From the NCBI RefSeq assembly GCF_036226465.1, contig NZ_CP108476.1, positions 6,448,001 to 6,512,000 of the forward strand: 64,000 nt of DNA, in the 5' to 3' direction. Shown here piece after piece: positions 8,476 to 16,124 of this stretch. The stretch is from Kitasatospora sp. NBC_01250 (GTDB taxonomy: Bacteria > Actinomycetota > Actinomycetes > Streptomycetales > Streptomycetaceae). The position numbers and the translations under genes are program-made. Position 1 is the stretch's first letter. Each line of letters starts with the position of its first letter. The notes under the pieces are model-generated. The model had not been told where the DNA came from. It saw only the letters and a list, made by a program, of their open reading frames with translations, and ran no database searches.

Positions 8476-8476
8476 G

Positions 8477-8956
8477 ATGGCGCTCAGTCAGGACCAGCGC
8501 GACCAGATCGAGCGGCGGATCCGGGCGGCCATCGACCGTCTGCTGGCCGGGCAGATTCCTGCCGGCGGGGCCTGCGACGTCAAGACGCTCGCCCGCGAAG
8601 CCGGCATCTCCCGCGCCTCCCTCTACCGGACCTGGGGCCACCTCAAGGACGAGTTCGAGAAACGGCGGGCGGCCGCCCAGGCAGCTGGCCAGCAGCCCGA
8701 TCCGCGTGAGGCCCGCATCGCCCGGTTGCGCGATCTGAACCAGCGGCTCACCGGCAAACTCGCCCGCACCCACACGGAGTTCAACCAGCTCAAGGAACGC
8801 CACCGAATGCTGCTGTCCGCCCTCGCGGCCAAGGACGACGAGCTCCAGCGCCTCCGCCGCGAGCGAAGTACGTTCAGCGGTGAACTCGCCACCCTGGCAA
8901 CCGACATGGAGCAAGGGGACGATGCCGGGAGCGTCATCCCCCTGCCCCGCCGCTGA
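8477..8956 (+). CDS. DUF6262/TnpC-like small accessory protein
   Basis: 159 residues. An N-terminal helix-turn-helix (VKTLAREAGISRASLYRTW, about 36-55) is followed by a long coiled coil from about residue 70 to 125 (heptad-rich, with LKERHRMLLSALAAKDDEL). This layout matches TnpC of Tn554 and the DUF6262 proteins that follow actinobacterial recombinase trios; TnpC affects orientation and efficiency of insertion. It starts one base after the stop of the third recombinase, so it belongs to the same operon. Function is inferred from position and shape. Confidence 0.75.
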   Translation: MALSQDQRDQIERRIRAAIDRLLAGQIPAGGACDVKTLAREAGISRASLYRTWGHLKDEFEKRRAAAQAAGQQPDPREARIARLRDLNQRLTGKLARTHTEFNQLKERHRMLLSALAAKDDELQRLRRERSTFSGELATLATDMEQGDDAGSVIPLPRR

Positions 8957-9146
8957 GCGCCTATGTCCTTCAGGGCGTGGTGGCCTAGCGAGTGGCATTC
9001 GAAGCACCCGGAGTGTGGATCACGCACATGCAGACGCTGGCGGCGGGTGAGCATGAGCGAGCGGAACTTGGGTAGTCACCACTCCGTCGACAGCCACAAC
9101 GCCGATGTGCCATCAATTCTGTCGAGCGATCCGGGAGGTGAGCCTC

Positions 9147-9560
9147 ATGGCCAGGTGGACTTGCGTGGGGATCTACCCCCCTTGGGGCCAGCTCGATGCG
9201 AGCGTGCTCAGTCAACGCCATCACACACACTTCAATCCCTATGGGAAGTCGTTCACGACCTTCGAGACCGCCAGCGAGGCCATCATCGACCTGCGGGGCT
9301 GGCTGTTAGACGTTGGCGGGCGGGTGCACTATCAAACGGACAGCCTGCCGCGGTTCCCACTAGGTGAGTTCGTCATTTGGTTCGATGATCATCGAACCTG
9401 GATGGTTTTCACGGTGCGCGAGGGGGCGTCCTCGGTTCAGAGTGCTGCTCTAGCGACCTATCAGCTCTGGCAGCACCGGGCACGGGAGGTCTGGATGAAG
9501 GACTCGCTTAGCCGTAAGAAGCGGCACAACGACAGGATGGCACTCTGGCAACCGAAGTAA
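9147..9560 (+). CDS. Unknown protein, first of a paralogous pair
   Basis: 137 residues from ATG 9147, which has GGGAGGTGA upstream. I do not recognise the family. It shares an order of motifs with the gene at 9704-10261: an N-terminal M(A/E)(R/K)WTxxxxxPPW-like start, F(E/D)TASxAxxDLR, a GEF(V/M)xW segment, a (T/A)WMVF/AWLVF strand, and a C-terminal W(K/Q)xxAR(E/D)xxMK motif. No signal peptide or membrane helix is visible, so it is probably cytoplasmic. A strong hairpin follows one base after its stop. The pair looks like a recent duplication with one copy gaining a membrane tail. Confidence 0.7.
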   Translation: MARWTCVGIYPPWGQLDASVLSQRHHTHFNPYGKSFTTFETASEAIIDLRGWLLDVGGRVHYQTDSLPRFPLGEFVIWFDDHRTWMVFTVREGASSVQSAALATYQLWQHRAREVWMKDSLSRKKRHNDRMALWQPK

Positions 9561-9600
9561 GCAAGAGAGGCCCGGCCGAAGGTGGCCGGGCCTCTCTTGC
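9561..9600. terminator. Perfect 17-bp-stem hairpin
   Basis: Arms 9561-9577 and 9584-9600 are perfectly complementary with a 6-nt loop. It begins right after the stop codon of the preceding gene and ends in a T-poor sequence, as is usual for Streptomyces terminators. It separates the two paralogous genes. Confidence 0.8.
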
Positions 9601-9703
9601 TCACGGGCCGGACTGTGAGGCGACGACGGTGTCCGTGCCGTCTTCCGCTCCGGGGTCGTCCGTGCGGACCGCTGGTCAGAGACTGCATTCCAAGGGAGGC
9701 AGC

Positions 9704-10261
9704 ATGGAAAAGTGGACCTGGCTTCAGGTTCCGAGCCCCTGGGAGGCCAGGGAGCGTGGGCCAAGGGACTTCTCGCAAGATTTCACTGACGGCTCCTACG
9801 GTGCCGAGCACTTCAGAACGTTCGACACCGCCAGCCAGGCGAGCTCTGATCTGCGCACCTTTTTGCTAGGCGAGGGCGACGGCCAGTGGCCAAACTTTGC
9901 GGCTTGCGCGGCGCTCTTGACCAGCGATGTCACGGGCGGTGAGTTCATGCTGTGGAGCGACATGGAGCCACCCCGGGCATGGCTAGTATTCCGAGTGCCC
10001 GACGGTGCACATCCAGCCGCGGTCGGGGCGGCTATGCACAAGCAATGGAAGGCGCAAGCTCGTGACGAATTCATGAAGTCGTCATTCGTCTACCGAAGGG
10101 GAGAGCTCCAGGGCTATCGCCCTGGTGTTTGGACTCCCGCCAGGCGTCGCCCTTCTCCGCCAACAGCTCCCGGCAGGCGTAGTGCTTCTCCGCCAACAAG
10201 CGGAGGATGCGCGACCGCCCTCGTGCTGATCATCTGCGCAATCGTGTTCCTGCTCTCTTGA
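9704..10261 (+). CDS. Unknown protein, second of the pair, C-terminal membrane anchor
   Basis: 185 residues from ATG 9704 (AAGGGAGG upstream). Residues 1-130 parallel the gene at 9147 (FDTASQASSDLR, GEFMLWSDM, AWLVFRVPDG, KAQARDEFMKSS). It then has a basic, Pro-rich linker with an internal repeat (PARRRPSPPTAPGRRSASPP) and ends in a hydrophobic stretch, CATALVLIICAIVFLLS, so it looks tail-anchored with the body in the cytoplasm. The linker repeat is also visible in the DNA as two ~33-bp imperfect copies near 10135-10200. No family recognised. Confidence 0.7.
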   Translation: MEKWTWLQVPSPWEARERGPRDFSQDFTDGSYGAEHFRTFDTASQASSDLRTFLLGEGDGQWPNFAACAALLTSDVTGGEFMLWSDMEPPRAWLVFRVPDGAHPAAVGAAMHKQWKAQARDEFMKSSFVYRRGELQGYRPGVWTPARRRPSPPTAPGRRSASPPTSGGCATALVLIICAIVFLLS

Positions 10262-10272
10262 GAACCTTGCTC

Positions 10273-10560
10273 TCAAGCCCTCGGGCCGACGGGCTCGGTA
10301 GCCTGGGTATCAGGTGGGCCCCAGGGCAAGTAGGTGGCCACCAACTTGAGAACGATCAAGGCCGAGTCGGTCCGCCGACCGAGTTCGCCAGCCTCCGGGT
10401 GAGAGGTCTCCCTGGAGACCGCCCCGTACTTCGTGTCCCACCCCGACACTCCGGTCGTCGAACGGTCGGAGTGACCGTTCGACGAGCACTTCCACGAATC
10501 CCTCATTTCGGACATTCGCGGGTTGACCTGTGGCTTCGGGGATTGGAAACAGGTAGTCAT
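10273..10560 (-). CDS. Possible small protein downstream of the DUF3307-like gene
   Basis: 95 codons starting 10 nt after the stop of the gene at 10571, in the same direction. The C-terminal half (ELGRRTDSALIVLKLVATYL) looks like real protein with a hydrophobic helix. There is no clear ribosome-binding site, and I do not recognise the family. It may be translated by coupling, or be a remnant. Confidence 0.35.
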   Translation of the reverse strand: MTTCFQSPKPQVNPRMSEMRDSWKCSSNGHSDRSTTGVSGWDTKYGAVSRETSHPEAGELGRRTDSALIVLKLVATYLPWGPPDTQATEPVGPRA

Positions 10561-10570
10561 CTAGCGGAAA

Positions 10571-11050
10571 TCACAAGCGGGTGATCAGGAGCGCGGAGAC
10601 AAGCAGAGCCAAGGCGTGCAGAGCTTGATCAGCCAAGTACATCCCATTGAGCCCGGCCGTCCGCAGGCTGGCGAAGTCCGGCGAGCCGGTGTGCTGCAGC
10701 AGCCATCGCACCGGCCAACGCCGGTCCAGCACAGCATGGCTGGCCGCCGACCATGCAAAGCCGGCGGCCAGCCCGGTCACGGACAGCGGGATCGGGATGA
10801 ACAGCCATACCAGGGCGAGAAGCGCGGCCATGACGAGGTGGTACTGGCCAACATGGGCCAGGCAGGCCATCCAACCCCGGCGCGGACTCACCCCGGCGGA
10901 CACATCATCGGCGCTCGGCGCACCCTTGTTCGCGGCCTGGTGATCGCTCTGGCCGAGTACGTGGTCCGCGACGTTGTGACCAACAGCCAGCACAGCCCAG
11001 ACGGAACCGAACGTCGCCAAGGTGGCGAGCTGATCGATCGACGTCGTCAT
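10571..11050 (-). CDS. DUF3307-like small membrane protein
   Basis: 159 residues. An N-terminal hydrophobic helix (about 10-27) ends in GHNVADHVLGQSDHQAANK. Further helices lie around 72-105 (YHLVMAALLALVWLFI and LSVTGLAAGFAWSAASH), then DRRWPVRWLL and GLNGMYLADQALHALALLVSALL at the end, giving three or four membrane segments. The conserved His, Asp and Gln positions in membrane context recall the DUF3307 group found in many actinobacterial accessory regions. Its ATG overlaps the stop of an upstream small open frame (ATGA). A shortened paralogue is at 2693-3097. The biochemical role is unknown. Confidence 0.7.
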   Translation of the reverse strand: MTTSIDQLATLATFGSVWAVLAVGHNVADHVLGQSDHQAANKGAPSADDVSAGVSPRRGWMACLAHVGQYHLVMAALLALVWLFIPIPLSVTGLAAGFAWSAASHAVLDRRWPVRWLLQHTGSPDFASLRTAGLNGMYLADQALHALALLVSALLITRL

Positions 11051-11286
11051 GCCGTCACCCCCGAGAGTGCATTCCGAGGCGCACTGTCGACGCCCGCTAA
11101 CCGAGACACCCGAACGGAATCTCGGGCGGACCGCGCTCGGCGAATGCCCCTCGAAAGCGAGACGCAGAGGAAGGTGGACACGGCCTTTGCCGCGTTAACC
11201 CAGTGGTCGGCCACGTCCGCGGAGGCTCTGAACAGCGCGTAGACAGCGGCGAACCGGGTGGCGCGATGGACGGTGTTCGTGGTCAC
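11047..11286 (-). CDS. Small open frame coupled to the DUF3307-like gene, probably a paralogue remnant
   Basis: 79 codons from GTG 11286, with GGAG about 7 nt upstream; the stop overlaps the next ATG. The first 30 residues (RFAAVYALFRASADVADHWV) look like the N-terminus of the DUF3307-like family, including the VADHW motif, but the rest (after NAAKA) is Arg/Ser-rich and unlike it. I read it as the 5' piece of a further family copy that lost its remainder, now possibly serving as a leader for the downstream gene. Confidence 0.4.
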   Translation of the reverse strand: MTTNTVHRATRFAAVYALFRASADVADHWVNAAKAVSTFLCVSLSRGIRRARSARDSVRVSRLAGVDSAPRNALSGVTA

Positions 11287-11327
11287 AAGTGCTCCGGGTG
11301 CTTGGGTGCTGCTTTGGCAGCCGATGG

Positions 11328-11965
11328 TCAGGGATGGCGACCGCTTCTGTCCGAAGAGCCGCACAGAGGAAGGGCCGCCGCCCCGGCAAGAGGATGCTGT
11401 TGGCGAAGCGTTGCCAGGATGCTGGTGCGCGGTCGGGCGTGGGGAGTGTCGGTGGGCCAGGCGTCGATGTGGATGAGGCCGATCGCCGCTCCGGTGCGTT
11501 GGTGCTGGGGGCTTGTCTTCGGCATGGCTCGGTAACGGGCGCTGCGTAGGTCGCAGGCCCTGACCGCTTGGGAGGTTGTTCCCTCGACACCAGCGCGGAT
11601 CTTGTACCGGGCCTTCCACCCGTCGCTCTGCTGGAGCTCGCGGGCGTGCTGGCGGACTTCGTACTCCTCGCGGGGACGCAGGTTGATCTCCCAGCACTTG
11701 GCTCTGGGTGAGTTGACGCACTCCCGCAGCGCAGGGCCGGGCCGGCAGTCGGCCCGGGAGAACCGGACCCGAATGGTCGGCACTCCGGCCCTGGAACGCG
11801 CTGGTGCCACTGGGTGCTGGTCACCCCGTTCGGGCACGTAACGCGCTGATTGTCACAGCCGATGATGAAGGCGCCCTGCGCGTATGTGGTGCGAGTGTGT
11901 GGAACGGTCGCCGGCCTCATCGGGCCGTGTAGAGCCACGTGGTGGTCTCGGCGCGCAGTGACCAC
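11328..11965 (-). pseudogene. IS1182-family transposase remnant
   Basis: Pieces of the C-terminal half of an IS1182-type transposase are readable in two frames. The first is near 11840-11890 (NQRVTCPNGVTSTQWHQ, as in the family's TCPxG motif). After a frameshift near 11770 comes INLRPREEYEV, KARYKIRAGVEGT, RSARYRAMPKT and GLIHIDAWPT. The AGVEGT and RARYRG-like blocks are diagnostic. The N-terminal DDE part is missing. Not functional. Confidence 0.75.
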
Positions 11966-12169
11966 GGCGTTGGCGTTGGCATGCCGGCGGTCACCCCGTG
12001 CCGCCGGGCAGCAGGTCCCGCTCCGCCAGGCAGGCGTAGACGGCAGTAACCATCTGATCGTCCGTCATCGTGGCGATGGCGGTGGTCACGTTCGTGATGG
12101 GAACCACTGAATGTGCTGCGCTAGCTGTGCCAACCCGCACTGTGGAGCGACACTGGACAGCAGCCAGGG

Positions 12170-12309
12170 GAGCTTCGGTGCTCTTCCAGCACGCTGACAA
12201 CAGGGTCGACTGGTGGCCCTGGGGCCCGGAGGCTTTCGAGGAGGCCGAGCGGCACGGGGTGCCGGTGCTGCTGTCCGTCGGCGATGCCGTTTGCCACTGG
12301 TGCCAGTGA
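12170..12309 (+). pseudogene. DUF255/YyaL thioredoxin-domain gene, 5' fragment A
   Basis: A frame reading LFQHADNRVDWWPWGPEAF, then PVLLSVGDAVCHWCQ, then stop matches the N-terminal thioredoxin-like domain of the DUF255 family (spermatogenesis-associated protein 20/YyaL), whose members continue with HVMAHESF. Homology ends exactly after the CHWC active-site codons. The true N-terminus is also altered (residues before LFQH do not match). A second fragment of the same gene start lies at 27888 in the same orientation. Confidence 0.8.
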
Positions 12310-12336
12310 ACTCACAAACCCAGTAGTCCGCGGGCA

Positions 12337-12744
12337 TCACAGCTCTCTGATGATCACGCGGCTTCCGCAGAGCTTCGACCAGTCGTCGCGGTCGGAGGTC
12401 AGCACGATCACAGGGGTTGGGGCCCGTAGTGCGAGCGCGGCGACGAGAGCGTCGATGGCGTACTTGTGCCCGTGCAGCCCGCCGGCGTCCCGGAGCAGCG
12501 CCACCGCGGTCAGGGAGTCCTCCTGGCTGACTGGCTCCACCCGCAGCCGGGAGAGCACCCATTTCAAGCGCGCCGGGTCGGTCTTTCCCTGTGCTGCTTC
12601 GACGATGGTGAGCACAGACACGAGGACAGGTACTCCGACCTGCCGGGATGCCTCGATGCGAGCCGCCATCGTGCGGTCGTTAAGCAGGAGCAGGGAGAGC
12701 GCCTCGGAGTCGAGTACCAGCGACCGGGCCGGCTGCTCCTTCAC
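12337..12744 (-). CDS. PIN-domain ribonuclease toxin (VapC-like)
   Basis: 135 residues. PIN-domain acids are in place: LVLDSEALSLLL (Asp12), VSVLTIVEAAQG (Glu near 48), the Asp in KYAIDALVAALAL (near 98) and VLTSDRDDWSKL (Asp near 118-121). Such toxins cleave tRNA or rRNA when released from the antitoxin. The ATG overlaps the stop of the antitoxin gene (ATGA), the usual toxin-antitoxin layout. It sits just inside the left end of the putative defence island. Confidence 0.88.
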   Translation of the reverse strand: MKEQPARSLVLDSEALSLLLLNDRTMAARIEASRQVGVPVLVSVLTIVEAAQGKTDPARLKWVLSRLRVEPVSQEDSLTAVALLRDAGGLHGHKYAIDALVAALALRAPTPVIVLTSDRDDWSKLCGSRVIIREL

Positions 12745-13013
12745 GCAGCGCCCCGTTCGACCGTACCGGCGTTCTGGTCGCCGAACAGCTCACGACGAGC
12801 GGCTTCGATCTCCTGCTCCGTGAGCACGCCGTGTTCCTCTTCGTGCGACGCGACGATCTCGGCGAGCCCGTCCATGGCGAGCTGGTGCCGGACTGCCTCG
12901 GTGACGTAGCTAGACAGCCCGCGGCGACCGGTTCGAGAGCGGAGCTCACTGACCAGCTCGGTGGGCATGGACACGGAGATGTTCTCGGTGGTCCCGGCTC
13001 GGAGTGGCTTCAT
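12741..13013 (-). CDS. Ribbon-helix-helix antitoxin of the PIN toxin
   Basis: 90 residues from ATG 13013; GTG 13031 would add six residues. I prefer 13013 because a TATACT box lies 6 nt before it, fitting a leaderless transcript. The N-terminus ENISVSMPTELVSELRSRTG followed by LSSYVTEAVRHQL is the strand plus helix-turn pattern of CopG/VapB-type DNA-binding antitoxins. The acidic C-terminus (ASHEEEHGVLTEQEIEAARREL) is expected to wrap the toxin. It likely binds the repeats immediately upstream and represses its own operon. Confidence 0.82.
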   Translation of the reverse strand: MKPLRAGTTENISVSMPTELVSELRSRTGRRGLSSYVTEAVRHQLAMDGLAEIVASHEEEHGVLTEQEIEAARRELFGDQNAGTVERGAA

Positions 13014-13057
13014 GGTTGCAGTATAAGACACTTTCTATTACATGACGGAGACTTTCC
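13014..13057 (-). promoter_or_regulatory. Toxin-antitoxin promoter and operator repeats
   Basis: Read on the minus strand, GGAAAGTCTCC (13047-13057) and AGAAAGTGTCT (13026-13036) are two related, imperfectly palindromic 11-mers with centres 21 bp apart, two helical turns. The second touches TATACT, a -10 box spaced for transcription from the ATG at 13013. This suits binding of two antitoxin dimers. Confidence 0.55.
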
Positions 13058-13668
13058 GTGCTTCGCGTCCTGTTTCGCGTGGCGGAGGTGCTTTCCGCCG
13101 AGAAGCAGGTCCAATTGGGTTGGCAGGCGCAGCGTCCAGCCTCTGTGCTCGAGCAGTAGCTCGACGTCCCTGTCGCTGTCCGTTCGATCCGCCAGTGGAG
13201 GCCGATTCCTGACTTCGCTTACTGCCGGAGCCGTCGCCCCGTCGCCCCGTTGGCTGTCGATCGTCCAGCGGTGCCTCCTCTAGCCGCACATCGAAGCGGA
13301 GTCGCGTCGGTGCTCCGGTCCGGGGTGCCCCAGGCTCCTGCGGGCAGGGAGTCTCCAATCCCATTGGTGTGATCTGAGTCACACGCAAGCTTCGTTGACG
13401 TGCTGTCGCCGCAGGAGCTGTCGCGTTGATCGGTGGCCGGAGCTGGCGGTTACCTCGTGGGGATACTGCGCAGCAACGCTGCGCAGAGCTCCGCAGACCG
13501 CGCCGGGGGCCTCTTGCTCGTTCGCCGCTCCCCTCTATGTATGACGGCTTGCTTCGCTAATGTGGGAACCGCGCCAACCTGCCGGGGTTTGTCAGCTGCC
13601 TCCTGGCATGGTCAGGCTAATTGCGCAGTGATACTGCGCATATGATCCGTTGAGGGGAGCCGAGCGCA
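13058..13668. promoter_or_regulatory. Gene-free 0.6 kb with CTGCGCA operator-like repeats
   Basis: I see no convincing gene here. Two sites stand out. At 13464-13486 ACTGCGCAG and GCTGCGCAG lie 5 nt apart. At 13622-13640 TGCGCAGT and ACTGCGCA form an inverted repeat with a 3-nt spacer, just upstream of the ribosome-binding site of a small membrane peptide. Recurrence of the same 7-8 bp core suggests a repressor binding to control the methyltransferase genes that follow. No gene for such a repressor is identifiable nearby. Confidence 0.5.
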
Positions 13669-13785
13669 ATGAGGGCGTTCATCGAACTGCTGGGTAAGGC
13701 GATGCAGAGCACGGGGGCGACGTTGCGACTGTGCCTGCTGATCACGGTCACCGCCGGGGCGTACTTCATCAGCCAGGTGAAGTAG
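13669..13785 (+). CDS. 38-residue single-pass membrane peptide
   Basis: ATG 13669 is preceded by GAGGGGAG at good spacing. The peptide starts with an amphipathic MRAFIELLGKAM and has one hydrophobic span (LRLCLLITVTAGAYFI), ending in SQVK. It lies 30 bp before the methyltransferase gene and behind the palindromic CTGCGCA site, so it probably shares that promoter. Too short for homology claims; the strong ribosome-binding site and codon bias support translation. Confidence 0.6.
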   Translation: MRAFIELLGKAMQSTGATLRLCLLITVTAGAYFISQVK

Positions 13786-13815
13786 CAGGAGAAGGATTTC
13801 GAGGGAGAGCATTCG

Positions 13816-15858
13816 ATGATCGCAGAAGCGGCAAATCCGGCAGCAGAGCTCGCCGAGCGGTTGTGGCGGGCGTATGCGCCCTACCGGCGCGGCCGCGGTA
13901 CGGTCGGTGACCTCGACGCGATGCTGGCGATCCTGGTGCTGGCCGCCTTTGCGGAGGCGGGAGGCCGGCCCGAGGGCGATTTCGTGAAGCGGTGGAAACG
14001 CGCTTCGGCGGAGGCCGCAGCCGGTTTCTCTCCGGTGGCCGAACTTCGGGGGGCTCTGCAGGACGCGGCCAGGCATCCGGGTTTTCCGCTGCCATGGTCG
14101 GCCGACCTCGACCTCGGGAGTGGACCGGACGATGCCGCCTGGATGACGGCTTTCGTCGCGGCGTTGGACCGGGGCCCCGGCTTCGGAGAAGTCGCGGTGG
14201 CTGAGGTCTGTGAGCTGCTGCTCCAACGGCATGCCGCTGAAGGGGCATTGCCTGGAGGGGAGTTCTACACGCCGCGCGGGGTCGCCGATCTGCTCGTCGA
14301 TCTGGCCGACCCTCGTCCGGGAGACCGGATCATGGATCCGGCCTGTGGTACCGGCAGCGTGCTTGCGGCCGCTGCTCGGTACCTGGCCGGGCGGGGGCCG
14401 GTCGGCGACAACTCGTTCGAGGCGTACGCGGCGGATCGGAGCAACGTGCGCCCGGCGATGTTGAACCTGGCCCTGCACGGGGTGAGCGTGCCGCAGGTGG
14501 AACTGGCGGATCCGGCGACGCTGTTGCGGGACCGGAGCCTGGGCCGTGCCGACCGGGTGCTGAGCAATCCGCCGTTCAATCAGCGCATCGACGGGTGGGA
14601 GCACCGGCAGTTCATCTCGCCACCGGAGTCGAGCGCCAACTTCGCCTGGTTGCAGCTTGCCTGGTCCCAGCTCAAGGAAGGGGGGATCGCGGCGGTTGTG
14701 ATGCCTGCGCGGGCGGCTTGGGCGGGAGGAGCGGAGGCGCGGATCCGCCGTGAGATGGTCGCCCTGGGCGCGGTTCTCGCGGTCATCGCGCTGCCGGCGC
14801 ACCTCTTCGCGGGTACCAATATCGCCGTGCACGTCTGGGTACTCGGCCGGGGCCGCCGGTCCCGGCCGGCGCAGCGTAGCGACTCCGTGATCCTCGTCGA
14901 TGCTCGCAGCGTGGGGGGCCAGCCGTCGGAGCGGCCCCGCGTGCTGTCGGGTGAGGACGTCGATCGCATCGCAGACTGCTTCCGACTCTGGCTCGGAACC
15001 TCGGAGGAGGTGGACGAGCCGGGTTTCGCCCGAGCGGTTTCCTATGCCGAGCTCATCGAGAACACAGGAAATTTGGATCCGCGGACCTACCTCCGGACGG
15101 AGAGCGGGCCGAGCGGGGCTGCAGACCTGAGCGCCATGCTGGCCGATTTCGAGCGGCGCAACCGAGAGGCATCGGAGCTCGGAGCGGAACTGGCGCAGAT
15201 CGCCGGCGCACAGGATCAACTGGCGCAGGACGGCATCCGATGCCAGAGCCTGCTGCTGAAGGACGTGGTGAGCGGCGACTCGACGGCCGGTGGGCGTCCT
15301 GTGCGGCTGCTCGCGGGGCCTTCGGGAAGCCGGGTCCGGGCCCAGGACTACGTGGGGGTCGGCGGGGTCCCCGTTGTGATGCCGAAGGACATCTCGGACG
15401 TCGGCTTCATCGTGGACGGCATCAAGTGCATCTCCGAGCAGCATGCCGAACGGCTTGACCGCTTCCGGTTGAATATCGGGGACATCGTGGTAGCGCGCCG
15501 TGGCGATCTCGGACGATGCGCCGTGGTCGGAGAAGAACAGCAGGGATGGGTCTGCGGCACCGGCTGTTTCGTGATCAGTCCTCCCGGCACCGTCGACTCT
15601 CACTACTTGGCGGCGTTCCTGCGCAGCCCTGGGGCTCGGGAGTGGCTCGACGCGCACTCGACCGGGAGCCTGGCCCTGCGCACCATCTCTCTCGAGGTGC
15701 TCGGGATGCTGCCCGTCGTCCTTCCCGATCTCGACACCCAGCGGTCCATCGGTGAAGCCATGGCGAGCTTCGATGCCCATGAGCGGCGGTTGCTGGACCA
15801 GCTGGCAACGACGCGGGACATCCGCAGCAAAGCGCTGAACAGCTTCCTGGCGAGATGA
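13816..15858 (+). CDS. N6-adenine DNA methyltransferase fused to a type I-like specificity domain
   Basis: 680 residues; GAAGGATTTCGAGGGAG region upstream gives an acceptable ribosome-binding site. Residues 1-130 are helical, as in HsdM N-termini. GGEFYTPRGVADLLVDLA is the conserved HsdM box; SAM motif I is MDPACGTGSVL (about 173-183) and the catalytic motif IV is SNPPFNQ (about 252-258). From about residue 470 to the end there is a target-recognition-like domain (IGDIVVARRGD, GTGCFVIS, LPDLDTQRSIGEAMASFD) as in HsdS half-subunits. No nuclease or helicase partner is adjacent, so it may act as an orphan methylase or as the marking part of a larger defence unit. It would methylate adenine at N6. 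Confidence 0.85.
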   Translation: MIAEAANPAAELAERLWRAYAPYRRGRGTVGDLDAMLAILVLAAFAEAGGRPEGDFVKRWKRASAEAAAGFSPVAELRGALQDAARHPGFPLPWSADLDLGSGPDDAAWMTAFVAALDRGPGFGEVAVAEVCELLLQRHAAEGALPGGEFYTPRGVADLLVDLADPRPGDRIMDPACGTGSVLAAAARYLAGRGPVGDNSFEAYAADRSNVRPAMLNLALHGVSVPQVELADPATLLRDRSLGRADRVLSNPPFNQRIDGWEHRQFISPPESSANFAWLQLAWSQLKEGGIAAVVMPARAAWAGGAEARIRREMVALGAVLAVIALPAHLFAGTNIAVHVWVLGRGRRSRPAQRSDSVILVDARSVGGQPSERPRVLSGEDVDRIADCFRLWLGTSEEVDEPGFARAVSYAELIENTGNLDPRTYLRTESGPSGAADLSAMLADFERRNREASELGAELAQIAGAQDQLAQDGIRCQSLLLKDVVSGDSTAGGRPVRLLAGPSGSRVRAQDYVGVGGVPVVMPKDISDVGFIVDGIKCISEQHAERLDRFRLNIGDIVVARRGDLGRCAVVGEEQQGWVCGTGCFVISPPGTVDSHYLAAFLRSPGAREWLDAHSTGSLALRTISLEVLGMLPVVLPDLDTQRSIGEAMASFDAHERRLLDQLATTRDIRSKALNSFLAR

Positions 15859-16124
15859 AGGCAGCCGCAGCGCCGATCGCGGGGGATGCGGCACGCGGCG
15901 CTGCTCCGAATGCCTCCCGGGTGGCCGCTGAGGCGTCTGCAGGTCCTGCGTCCTGTCGGCGCCTCACTGCCAACCGTGTCCGCAGGGGACCCGGTCGGAA
16001 CCCAACACCCAGACTTCTCCTTAACTGCTGGATGGCAGAGTTGACTCAAGCGGCTTGTGCTGCTTAAAGTCGAAGGCAAGTCAAGGCATCCCGTCGGGGG
16101 AGGCCGCCTACGTCAGGGGCGCGC

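Larger units (their letters stand above)
3117..8956 (+). mobile_element. Three-recombinase cassette (Tn554/RIT-like) with TnpC-like helper
   Basis: Four genes in one direction with stop/start overlaps of 1-4 nt or a 1-nt gap: three different tyrosine recombinases and a small coiled-coil DNA-binding protein. This matches the logic of Tn554 (TnpA, TnpB, TnpC) and recombinase-in-trio elements, and similar cassettes with a DUF6262 protein occur in actinobacteria. I found no cargo gene inside and could not identify terminal repeats, so the limits given are those of the coding block. The left side touches a shortened DUF3307-like gene, a possible insertion target. Confidence 0.7.

Noticed and set aside
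8957..9146. Search for inverted terminal repeats at the right end of the recombinase cassette
   Set aside because: I could not match this sequence to the left flank near 3050-3117, so no ends are claimed.
11991..12200. Minus-strand 69-codon frame near the DUF255 fragment
   Set aside because: It is antisense to the DUF255 remnant and has no recognisable motif or start signal.
13038..13388. Minus-strand frame of 116 codons upstream of the antitoxin
   Set aside because: Low-complexity Arg/Pro/Gly composition typical of a shadow frame in GC-rich DNA; no start signal.
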